From an uncultured Eubacteriales bacterium (GTDB taxonomy: Bacteria; Bacillota; Clostridia; Christensenellales; QAND01): 6,911 nucleotides of DNA. The translations under genes were made by a program, and so were the position numbers. The stretch lies in the NCBI GenBank assembly GCA_900546685.1, contig UREB01000089.1, positions 1 through 6,911 on the forward strand, read 5' to 3'. Every line of letters starts with the position of its first letter. Position 1 is the first letter of the stretch. This document shows, in pieces, positions 1 through 5,288 of the stretch. The notes below the pieces were generated by a model, which searched no databases, had not been told where the DNA came from, and was given only the letters and a program-made list of their open reading frames with translations.

Positions 1-464
1 CAGATACCATGACCCAGGAAGCGCAGAATTGTCTGCTCAAAACCCTGGAAGAACCGCCAGAAAACACGATTTTCGGCTTATTTTGCACACAGCCCGGCTT
101 TTTATTGGAAACCGTGCGCTCCCGCTGCGTACAGTTGCGGGAAACCGGGCAAACCCAGTATAATGAAAAGGAAGAGGCTGTTTCCATCACAGAATTTTTT
201 AAGGCATTGTCCTTAGAACAAGCAAAACAGCGTTTTCCGGATAAAAAGGAGGCCGCTTTGGTATGCCTGGCTCAGTGGATGGACAGCGTTTCTTGGATGC
301 TGCATCAATCGGCGCGTCCCCATCCCTTTGCAAAGGCCTCCGATACGCAGATCGCTGTTTTATCGGATCTGATCACCCAGGCATATAAAATGGTTTACGC
401 CAATGTCTCGGCCAAAATGGCCGCTGAATGGCTTTGGTTAAAATGGAAAGAGGAAATGGAATGA
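1..464 (+). CDS. holB: DNA polymerase III delta-prime subunit, C-terminal part (5' truncated)
   Basis: Only the C-terminal ~153 residues are present; the frame is open from base 3 with no start, so the gene begins upstream of the window. The visible N-terminal stretch reads DTMTQEAQNCLLKTLEEPP, the clamp-loader signature around the AAA+ core (MT..A.N.LLKTLEEPP). An SRC motif follows at 120-128, which in delta-prime supplies the arginine finger acting on the neighbouring ATPase subunit. The rest (about residues 45-151 counted from the ATG at 9) is less conserved and should be the collar domain. The protein is part of the clamp loader that opens the beta clamp and places it on primed DNA; its partner clamp, dnaN, is also in this window. 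The stop TGA overlaps the ricT start (ATGA, 461-464), suggesting translational coupling. The holB-ricT pairing is common in Bacillota, which supports the identification. Confidence 0.93.
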   Translation, partial: DTMTQEAQNCLLKTLEEPPENTIFGLFCTQPGFLLETVRSRCVQLRETGQTQYNEKEEAVSITEFFKALSLEQAKQRFPDKKEAALVCLAQWMDSVSWMLHQSARPHPFAKASDTQIAVLSDLITQAYKMVYANVSAKMAAEWLWLKWKEEME

Positions 465-1375
465 AAACCGTAGTAGGGGTTCAATTTTATAAATCCAATA
501 AAGTCTATTATTTTTCCCCCAACCGCGTTGCCTGCCAAGTGGGCGATGATGTTGTAGTAGAAACCGCCCGGGGGGCGGAAATCGCCCGTGTGGCGCAGGG
601 GCCCATGGAAGTGGAGGAGGATAAGATTGTTCCTCCGCTGAAAAATGTGCTGCGCCTTGTTACACAGAAGGACAGGGCCCAGCAGGAGAAAAACAGAAAA
701 CAAGAAGCCGCTGCCTTGGCTGTGTTTGAAAAGAAAATTGCAGACCATGAACTTGTCATGAAACCAGTCAGCGTAGAATATGGTTTTGACGGCAGCAATA
801 TCACGTTTTTCTTTACTGCGGACGGTCGGGTGGATTTTCGCGAGCTGGTCAAAGACCTGGCCCATCATTTCCGCACCCGGATTGAGCTGCGCCAGATCGG
901 CGTCAGAGACGAGGCAAAGCTGCTCGGCGGCCTTGGCAAATGCGGATGCCCGGTATGCTGCCAGCGCTTTTTGCCGGAGTTTTCGCCCGTATCCATCAAA
1001 ATGGCCAAGGAGCAAAACATTTCTCTGAATCCTACCAAGATCAGCGGCCTATGCGGTCGGCTGATGTGTTGCTTGAATTATGAGCAGCCGTATTACGAAG
1101 AAATGCGCAAAAAGCTGCCCCGCAACGGCAGCAACGTAAAAACGCCGGACGGCATCGGCGTTGCGATGGAAAGCAATCCGATATCCCTTTTGGTGAAGGT
1201 GAAGATTCAAAAGCCGGACGATACCTTTGAAATACGAGAATACAAGCTCAAAGAGATTAGCTTTGAGCGCACCCGCCCGCCCAAAAAGCAAGAGAACAAG
1301 CCAAAAAAACAAGAAAAGAAACCGCAGGACGGGGAAAAGAAACAAAAAAAACAAACACAAAACGACAAACATTGA
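461..1375 (+). CDS. ricT: RicT/YaaT, PSP1-domain iron-sulfur protein of the RNase Y-associated Ric complex
   Basis: The predicted protein has 304 residues. The start at 461 is preferred to the in-frame ATG at 428 because AGAGGA (449-454) precedes it, it gives the family N-terminus MKTVVGVQFY, and it overlaps the holB stop by 4 bases. Residues about 1-60 form the N-terminal part, and the PSP1 C-terminal region spans about 60-265, containing SIKMAKEQNISLNPTKISG and GLCGRLMCCLNYE. Cysteines lie at 161, 163, 166, 167, 198, 203 and 204. In B. subtilis RicT works with RicA and RicF, the complex carries [4Fe-4S] clusters, and it aids RNase Y-dependent mRNA maturation and affects the Spo0A phosphorelay, sporulation and competence. 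Residues about 271-304 are a Lys/Gln-rich low-complexity tail encoded by A-rich DNA. Compared with the usual PCGRxLCC around the first cluster, this protein has KCGCPVCC, adding Cys163. No separate promoter is evident; it is probably transcribed with holB. Confidence 0.95.
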   Translation: MKTVVGVQFYKSNKVYYFSPNRVACQVGDDVVVETARGAEIARVAQGPMEVEEDKIVPPLKNVLRLVTQKDRAQQEKNRKQEAAALAVFEKKIADHELVMKPVSVEYGFDGSNITFFFTADGRVDFRELVKDLAHHFRTRIELRQIGVRDEAKLLGGLGKCGCPVCCQRFLPEFSPVSIKMAKEQNISLNPTKISGLCGRLMCCLNYEQPYYEEMRKKLPRNGSNVKTPDGIGVAMESNPISLLVKVKIQKPDDTFEIREYKLKEISFERTRPPKKQENKPKKQEKKPQDGEKKQKKQTQNDKH

Positions 1376-1384
1376 CGTTCCTAC

Positions 1385-1412
1385 TTGCAAAGAACAAAAA
1401 GCGTGGTACAAT
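1385..1412 (+). promoter_or_regulatory. Predicted sigma-A promoter for the ferredoxin gene
   Basis: A -35 element TTGCAA (1385-1390) and a -10 element TACAAT (1407-1412) are separated by 16 bases. The -10 is preceded by TG at 1404-1405, the extended -10 arrangement (TGGTACAAT). Transcription should start near 1419, giving a leader of about 25 bases. A TTGACG at 1372-1377, overlapping the ricT stop, is too far (29 bases) from this -10 to be its partner. Confidence 0.65.
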
Positions 1413-1444
1413 AAGGTAAGATTTTAATGAGGAGGTGTTTCCAA

Positions 1445-1612
1445 ATGGCATATAAGATCACTGATTCTTGTGTGGCTTGTGGAACCTGCGCTGGCGAATG
1501 TCCCGTGGGCGCGATCAAAGAAGGCCCGATTTATGAAATCAATCCTGACGAATGTCTGTCCTGCGGTGCATGTGCAGGCGCTTGCCCGGTAGGTGCGATT
1601 CAAGAAGGCTAA
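1445..1612 (+). CDS. Clostridial-type 2[4Fe-4S] ferredoxin
   Basis: This 55-residue protein has two cluster-binding motifs: Cys9-x2-Cys12-x2-Cys15-x3-Cys19-Pro and Cys37-x2-Cys40-x2-Cys43-x3-Cys47-Pro. The two halves are internally repetitive (C.AC or C.SCG, then CPVGAI), as in bacterial 8Fe-8S ferredoxins. It is a soluble cytoplasmic low-potential electron carrier, typically serving anaerobic enzymes such as pyruvate:ferredoxin oxidoreductase or hydrogenases; no such partner is in the window, so the actual partner is unknown. The start is fixed by an ideal AGGAGGTG (1430-1437) seven bases before ATG 1445; an ATG at 1427 lies upstream of that site and lacks its own. It is flanked by its own promoter and terminator, so it is probably monocistronic and well expressed, although it lies between housekeeping genes. 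Confidence 0.96.
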   Translation: MAYKITDSCVACGTCAGECPVGAIKEGPIYEINPDECLSCGACAGACPVGAIQEG

Positions 1613-1621
1613 GTCCTATAT

Positions 1622-1650
1622 AAAAAAAGAGCCGTGAAGGCTCTTTTTTT
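1622..1650 (+). terminator. Intrinsic terminator after the ferredoxin gene
   Basis: The arm AAAAAAAGAGCC (1622-1633) is perfectly complementary to GGCTCTTTTTTT (1639-1650) with loop GTGAA. It is a 12-bp stem whose lower part is the A-tract/U-tract, and it starts 9 bases after the stop. The symmetric A/T tracts mean it could stop transcription in either direction. Confidence 0.92.
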
Positions 1651-1652
1651 GT

Positions 1653-1681
1653 TTGTGTAGGTTTTATAAATAGGATATGAT
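1653..1681 (+). promoter_or_regulatory. Possible promoter for the cdd-trmN6-rsmI operon
   Basis: TTGTGT (1653-1658) and TATGAT (1676-1681) are 17 bases apart, immediately downstream of the ferredoxin terminator, where a promoter is expected. The -35 is a poor match and the leader would be only about 16 bases, so this is tentative. TATAAA at 1665-1670 is an alternative -10 without a convincing -35. Confidence 0.4.
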
Positions 1682-1703
1682 AGACACACGGGGAGGAAGC
1701 GCA

Positions 1704-2108
1704 ATGGAAACCCAAATGCTTTTGTATTTAAAACAAGCGCAGGCCGCTATGCACAATGCCTATACGCCTTATTCTCATTTTCGCGTGGGCGCCTGTCTGG
1801 TTTGTGAGGACGGCTCTGTGTATACCGGATGCAATATAGAAAATGCATCGTATGGTGTCACAATCTGCGCAGAGCGTGTAGCACTCTTTAAGGCTGTTTC
1901 AGAGGGAAAACGTACATTTTCTCTGCTTGCGCTGACTTCGGATAGCGAAGAGATTACCTATCCTTGCGGCATATGCCGACAAGCGCTCAGTGAGTTTGCC
2001 CCGCATCTTACGATTGTGTGTGCTTCAAGTCAGCTAACGGATGCCAAAATCCATTTCCTTGATCAGCTGCTGCCCCATAGTTTTTCCAAAGAGGATTTTT
2101 GTGTATGA
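1704..2108 (+). CDS. cdd: Cytidine deaminase
   Basis: The predicted protein has 134 residues, the usual size of the small tetrameric zinc-dependent cytidine deaminases. It hydrolyses cytidine and deoxycytidine to uridine and deoxyuridine in pyrimidine salvage in the cytoplasm. Visible motifs are AYTPYSHFRVGA (19-30), the nucleoside-contacting NIEN (44-47), the catalytic CAE (Cys55-Ala-Glu57, with Glu57 as proton shuttle) and PCGIC (87-91, with Cys88 and Cys91). Cys55, Cys88 and Cys91 form the three-cysteine zinc site of the tetrameric class. ATG 1704 is chosen because GGGGAGG (1690-1696) precedes it; the ATG at 1677 lies upstream of this site. It is the first gene of a compact cluster: its stop overlaps the next start as ATGA (2105-2108). 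Why a salvage enzyme is coupled to RNA methyltransferases is not apparent. Confidence 0.96.
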   Translation: METQMLLYLKQAQAAMHNAYTPYSHFRVGACLVCEDGSVYTGCNIENASYGVTICAERVALFKAVSEGKRTFSLLALTSDSEEITYPCGICRQALSEFAPHLTIVCASSQLTDAKIHFLDQLLPHSFSKEDFCV

Positions 2109-2851
2109 CGACGTTGATTCATCCTGGGGAACGGCTGGATGAGCTTCACCCCTACGGCCTGTTTATTTTACAGCATCCGGATGCGTTTCGTTTTGGCACG
2201 GACGCCGTGCTGCTGGCCCATTTTGCCAGAGCAAAAAAACAGCACCGTGTTTTGGACCTCGGCACAGGTACCGGCATTCTGCCTTTGCTGATGACCGCTT
2301 TGTTTCATCCAAAGCACATTACAGGCATCGAAATACAGCCCAACATGGCGGATATGGCGCAGCGCAGCGTTGGCTACAACGATCTGGCCTCCTCTATCGA
2401 TATTGTAACCGGTGATTACACCAAGCCGCAGACGCTGCACGCCTTGGGGATATACGACGTGGTGGTATGCAATCCGCCCTATGGAAAGCTGGGGCATGGT
2501 GAATGCAGTGTAGATGCGCCGCATGCCTTGGCACGGTTTGAGATTTGCGCAGATTTTTCAGAGATCTGCCAATCTGCGCAAATGGCGCTGACAAGCATGG
2601 GACATTTTTTCTGCATCCACCAAACCATCCGGCTGATGGAGCTGCTGGATACTCTGCATCATAGCCATTTGGAGCCAAAACGTCTGCGTTTTGTGCATGG
2701 AAATCCAGAAAAAAATGCCAATCTTGTGCTTATAGAATGCATCAAGGGCGGGAAAAGCGGCCTAAAAGTAGAAAGCCCGTTGTTTTTGACGGATGCCAAG
2801 GGCCAAGCCTCTCTGACCATGGAAAGGATTTATCAAGGAGGTTTATTATAA
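2105..2851 (+). CDS. trmN6: TrmN6/YabB-type adenine-N6 methyltransferase (tRNA1(Val) A37-like)
   Basis: This 248-residue class I SAM-dependent methyltransferase begins with PYGLFILQHPDAFRFGTDAVLLA (in residues 16-38), diagnostic of the YabB/TrmN6 family. It continues with SAM-binding motif I VLDLGTGTGILPLL (49-62) and the amino-methyltransferase motif NPPY (123-126), typical of enzymes that methylate the exocyclic N6 of adenine. The E. coli member modifies A37 of tRNA1(Val); the exact target here is inferred only from family membership. ATG 2105 is chosen over ATG 2099 because GAGGA (2091-2095) lies nine bases before 2105 but only three before 2099. It overlaps cdd by 4 bases and rsmI by 1 base (TAATG), so the three genes are almost certainly cotranscribed. 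In B. subtilis yabB sits between ricT-yabA and yazA-rsmI; the GIY-YIG gene yazA is absent here. Confidence 0.9.
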   Translation: MTTLIHPGERLDELHPYGLFILQHPDAFRFGTDAVLLAHFARAKKQHRVLDLGTGTGILPLLMTALFHPKHITGIEIQPNMADMAQRSVGYNDLASSIDIVTGDYTKPQTLHALGIYDVVVCNPPYGKLGHGECSVDAPHALARFEICADFSEICQSAQMALTSMGHFFCIHQTIRLMELLDTLHHSHLEPKRLRFVHGNPEKNANLVLIECIKGGKSGLKVESPLFLTDAKGQASLTMERIYQGGLL

Positions 2852-3687
2852 TGCCCTCTACACTGTATATCGTGGCAACGCCCATCGGGAACCTGGAAGA
2901 TATCACCTATCGCGCGGTACGCATATTCAAGCAGGTAGACCTCATTGCCGCAGAGGATACCAGGCATACCCTGCAGCTGCTTCGTGCGTTGGAAATTCAA
3001 AAGCCCTTATTAAGCCTGCACGAGCACAACGAGCAAAAGCGCATAGAAGAGATTGCCCGTCTTTTGGAAGAAGGGAAGGACATTGCACTCGTTTCCGACG
3101 CCGGGACACCCTGTATTTCCGACCCTGGCGCCAGGCTCGTGCAAGCGCTTGGCAAAAAAAAATATACCATCGTGCCCATTCCCGGCCCCAGCGCCGTTAT
3201 CACAGCGCTTAGCGCTACGGGCTTAACCCAGGGCGGCTTTAGCTTTTATGGGTTTCTGCCGGTAAAGGGAAAGGAAAGAAAACAGATCTTAGCTCGCATC
3301 CATGAGAGAACACAAACCGTAGTGCTGTATGAAAGCCCTCATAAGCTGTTGAAAACGTTGGAGGATCTCTCTTTATATTGTGAGAACCCACTGGTTTGTA
3401 TTGGCAGGGAATTGACAAAGGTCTATGAAGAGTTTGTAACGGATACCGCACAGCATTTGCTGCTGCATTATCAGGCCCATCCTCCCAAAGGGGAATTTGT
3501 GCTCATGATCCCTGTTGCACAAAAGCAAGAAAGCAAGGCTCCGGATACGCAGCGCATCATGGATTTGATGCAACAGTATAAGGAGGAAGGGCTGCGCCAT
3601 AAGCAGGCAGCAGAACAGGCCGCGCTACAAATGGGCATTTCTAAAAAAACAGCGTATGAAATCGGATTGAAAATCTTCCACAGGTAA
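2851..3687 (+). CDS. rsmI: 16S rRNA (cytidine1402-2'-O)-methyltransferase RsmI
   Basis: This 278-residue protein belongs to the tetrapyrrole-methylase-fold SAM enzymes. It methylates the ribose 2'-OH of C1402 in 16S rRNA, near the decoding centre of the 30S subunit. Motifs in order: LYIVATPIGNLEDIT (5-19), AAEDTRHT (33-40), SDAGTPCISDPG (82-93), PIPGPSA (109-115), FYGFLP (132-137), LYESPHK (159-165), RELTKVYEE (186-194) and KGEFVLMI (213-220). A charged, helical C-terminal domain occupies about 230-278. The length is normal and no motif is broken. AAGGAGG (2835-2841) precedes ATG 2851 by nine bases, and the start shares one base with the upstream stop. It is the last gene of the cdd operon. 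Its final codons (3674-3682, TCTTCCACA) resemble a DnaA box with two mismatches, but this may be chance. Confidence 0.97.
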   Translation: MPSTLYIVATPIGNLEDITYRAVRIFKQVDLIAAEDTRHTLQLLRALEIQKPLLSLHEHNEQKRIEEIARLLEEGKDIALVSDAGTPCISDPGARLVQALGKKKYTIVPIPGPSAVITALSATGLTQGGFSFYGFLPVKGKERKQILARIHERTQTVVLYESPHKLLKTLEDLSLYCENPLVCIGRELTKVYEEFVTDTAQHLLLHYQAHPPKGEFVLMIPVAQKQESKAPDTQRIMDLMQQYKEEGLRHKQAAEQAALQMGISKKTAYEIGLKIFHR

Positions 3688-3713
3688 AAAACCATTTTTT
3701 TCACCCCTTTTGC

Positions 3714-3742
3714 TTGTTTCTCCGTGTACCCGGTGATATAAT
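3714..3742 (+). promoter_or_regulatory. Strong predicted sigma-A promoter upstream of dnaA
   Basis: TTGTTT (3714-3719) and a perfect TATAAT (3737-3742) are separated by 17 bases, with TG at 3734-3735 forming an extended -10 (TGATATAAT). Transcription should begin near 3747-3749, about 210 bases before the dnaA start. A hairpin with terminator features lies only about 20 bases into this transcript. Confidence 0.75.
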
Positions 3743-3766
3743 GCTGATGCGGCCTGAACAAGGCGT

Positions 3767-3794
3767 GAAAAAGAGGAGATTTATCCTCTTTTTC
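3767..3794 (+). terminator. 11-bp A/T-tract hairpin, terminator or attenuator ahead of dnaA
   Basis: GAAAAAGAGGA (3767-3777) pairs perfectly with TCCTCTTTTTC (3784-3794) around the loop GATTTA, followed by CTTATTTT. It resembles a bidirectional intrinsic terminator. It could end the cdd-trmN6-rsmI transcript, attenuate the promoter just upstream, or both. Its GC content is modest and the U-tract lies inside the stem, so efficiency is uncertain. Confidence 0.6.
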
Positions 3795-3800
3795 CTTATT

Positions 3801-3809
3801 TTATCCACA
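3801..3809 (+). promoter_or_regulatory. DnaA box 1 (perfect)
   Basis: TTATCCACA, an exact match to the consensus. It begins seven bases after the hairpin stem and overlaps the stretch where RNA release would be expected. Confidence 0.85.
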
Positions 3810-3842
3810 ATTAAATCGTTTAAATTGAATTTTGAAACACTA

Positions 3843-3851
3843 TTATCCACA
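3843..3851 (+). promoter_or_regulatory. DnaA box 2 (perfect)
   Basis: TTATCCACA, an exact match, in the same orientation as box 1 and 42 bases from it, close to four helical turns, so both would face the same side of the DNA. Confidence 0.87.
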
Positions 3852-3862
3852 GTTTTTTCCTT

Positions 3863-3871
3863 AAATCCACA
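3863..3871 (+). promoter_or_regulatory. Variant DnaA box (two mismatches)
   Basis: AAATCCACA keeps the core TCCACA but lacks the two leading thymines. It lies 20 bases (about two helical turns) after box 2 in the same orientation and faces box 4, with which it forms a 7-bp inverted repeat (ATCCACA/TGTGGAT). It is probably a weaker site. Confidence 0.5.
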
Positions 3872-3887
3872 GGAAAAAATTTTAGAT

Positions 3888-3896
3888 TGTGGATAA
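3888..3896 (-). promoter_or_regulatory. DnaA box 4 (perfect, opposite orientation)
   Basis: TGTGGATAA on the + strand is the exact reverse complement of TTATCCACA. It is the box nearest dnaA, about 60 bases before the start codon, and points toward boxes 1-3. An earlier TTG (3887) or GTG (3889) start for the neighbouring frames would fall inside it, which argues that this is non-coding DNA. Confidence 0.85.
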
Positions 3897-3958
3897 TTCT
3901 ATGGAATATATATGGACAAGATACGGATTGTCCGGCTTTGATGAAGGAGGGGCTATTA

Positions 3959-5287
3959 TTGGAAGATTTTACCTTGCTTTGGCAGCAGGTTTGTTTGGAT
4001 CTAAAAGAGGATCTCAGCGATTTTTCTTTTCATACCTGGGTGGAGCCGCTGCACGCAGTGGCGCTGGAAAACAACCGCCTGATCCTCGTAGCCCCGGCTT
4101 CCAACATCAGGGAAAACCTGATGCACCGTTGCTATGAAATGATCGTGCATAAGGTAAGGGAAAAGACCAATCACAGTGATTTTCAGGTGGATATTTTGCT
4201 AGAAAGCGAATGGGGACAGCCCCAAACACCCTCTTTTCATTCGATTGAGCAAAAACGCCATGCCTTAAATCCAGCTTATACCTTTGATACCTTTGTGGTG
4301 GGTACGGGCAACCAATTTGCGCATGCGGCGGCTGTAGGGGCTTCCATTGCGCCCGGCCAAAAATACAATCCACTGTTTATCCATGGAGGCACCAGCCTCG
4401 GCAAAACGCATTTGATGCACGCCATCGGCAACGCGATTTTGGAGACCAATCCTTCCGCCAACGTCATGTATGTGACCAGCGAACAGTTCTCCAATGCACT
4501 GATCAGCGTATTGATGCGCAAGGATCCTATCGATGATTTCCGTAAGCAATACCGCGGCGTGGATGTGCTTTTGCTGGACGACGTCCAGTTTTTGGCCGGC
4601 AAGGGGCGCTGTTTGGAGGAATTTTTCCATACTTTTAACGACCTTTACAATGCAGGCAAGCAAATCGTACTTTCTTCGGATAAGCCGCCACATGAAATCG
4701 TGGAATTTGAAGAGCGCGTACGTTCCCGCTTTGCCTGGGGGCTAACGGTGGACATTGCGCTGCCCGATTACGAAACCAGGATCGCCTTTTTGCGCAAGCG
4801 CGCTGAATTGGAGCATCTATTGCAAATCGAAAAAGGAGCGCTGGAATATATCGCTTCGGAAGATGGCCTGAATTTCCGTCAGCTCGACGGCCGCTTTAAC
4901 CGCGTAACCGCCTATGCCAGCTTGATGGGCCAGCCCATTACGCTGGCCTTAGCCGAGGCCGCGCTGAAAGATTATACCGCTTCACAACGCAAGCGCGCCT
5001 TAACGCCGCGCAACATCATACAGATCGTATGCAATCAATTTGATATTACCTATGATGATATCGTAGGCAAACGCCGCAGCAGGGATATTGCGGTGCCTCG
5101 TCAGTTTGCGATGTATTTGGTGCGTACCTTGACGGACCATTCTTTCCCAAAGATCGGCGAACTGTTTGGCGGCCGGCATTATTCTACTGTAATGCATGAT
5201 GTGGAAAAGGTGGCGCAAGAGATCAAAAGCAACGCAGAAACCAAAGAAATGGTAGAGGATCTCATTGCGCAGATTCACGAGTCTTAA
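3959..5287 (+). CDS. dnaA: Chromosomal replication initiator protein DnaA (TTG start)
   Basis: This 442-residue AAA+ ATPase binds DnaA boxes, melts oriC and helps load the replicative helicase. The TTG at 3959 is chosen because AAGGAGG (3944-3950) ends eight bases before it and it yields the family N-terminus MEDFTLLWQQ; the ATG at 3941 lies upstream of that site. Domain I spans about 1-80 (FSFHTWVEPL at 22-31), a short linker about 84-105, and the AAA+ domain begins at YTFDTFVVG (107-115). Walker A is GGTSLGKTH (143-151), Walker B is VLLLDDVQ (203-210), and SRFAWGL (256-262) carries box VII arginines. Sensor 2 is NFRQLDG (305-311). Domain IV follows from about 348, with KRRSR (371-375) and the recognition helix GGRHYSTVMH (404-413). 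Departures from the norm are Ser146 in the P-loop, GRCL at 216-219 and HYS at 407-409. Overall similarity and context leave no real doubt of identity. Confidence 0.97.
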   Translation: MEDFTLLWQQVCLDLKEDLSDFSFHTWVEPLHAVALENNRLILVAPASNIRENLMHRCYEMIVHKVREKTNHSDFQVDILLESEWGQPQTPSFHSIEQKRHALNPAYTFDTFVVGTGNQFAHAAAVGASIAPGQKYNPLFIHGGTSLGKTHLMHAIGNAILETNPSANVMYVTSEQFSNALISVLMRKDPIDDFRKQYRGVDVLLLDDVQFLAGKGRCLEEFFHTFNDLYNAGKQIVLSSDKPPHEIVEFEERVRSRFAWGLTVDIALPDYETRIAFLRKRAELEHLLQIEKGALEYIASEDGLNFRQLDGRFNRVTAYASLMGQPITLALAEAALKDYTASQRKRALTPRNIIQIVCNQFDITYDDIVGKRRSRDIAVPRQFAMYLVRTLTDHSFPKIGELFGGRHYSTVMHDVEKVAQEIKSNAETKEMVEDLIAQIHES

Positions 5288-5288
5288 A

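Larger units (their letters stand above)
3688..3958 (+). other. Putative upstream half of oriC (rsmI-dnaA intergenic region)
   Basis: This 271-base stretch has no convincing gene. It contains a consensus-like promoter, a hairpin, three perfect DnaA boxes and one variant, and a very AT-rich segment from about 3795 to 3900 that could serve as an unwinding element. A weak hairpin also overlaps the rsmI stop (GGT 3683-3685 plus A-tract pairing with T-tract plus ACC 3703-3705). A cluster of DnaA boxes next to dnaA is the classic arrangement of bacterial origins, so calling this origin DNA is a well-supported inference, not a demonstration. Confidence 0.8.

Noticed and set aside
395..1015. 206-codon reverse-strand open frame opposite holB and ricT
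   Set aside because: It is antisense to two well-recognised genes, has no family features and no ribosome-binding site; it mirrors their codon pattern.
1372..1412. TTGACG at the ricT stop as the -35 for TACAAT
   Set aside because: The 29-base spacing is too long; TTGCAA at 1385-1390 with 16-base spacing and an extended -10 is better.
3674..3682. TCTTCCACA at the end of rsmI as a functional DnaA box
   Set aside because: It has two mismatches, lies inside coding sequence and is over 100 bases from the main cluster; chance is the simpler explanation.
3714..3896. 60-codon open frame across the dnaA upstream region (internal ATG at 3747)
   Set aside because: It has no ribosome-binding site, its ATG lies at the predicted transcription start, and it runs through the hairpin and all DnaA boxes; the composition reflects AT-rich non-coding DNA.
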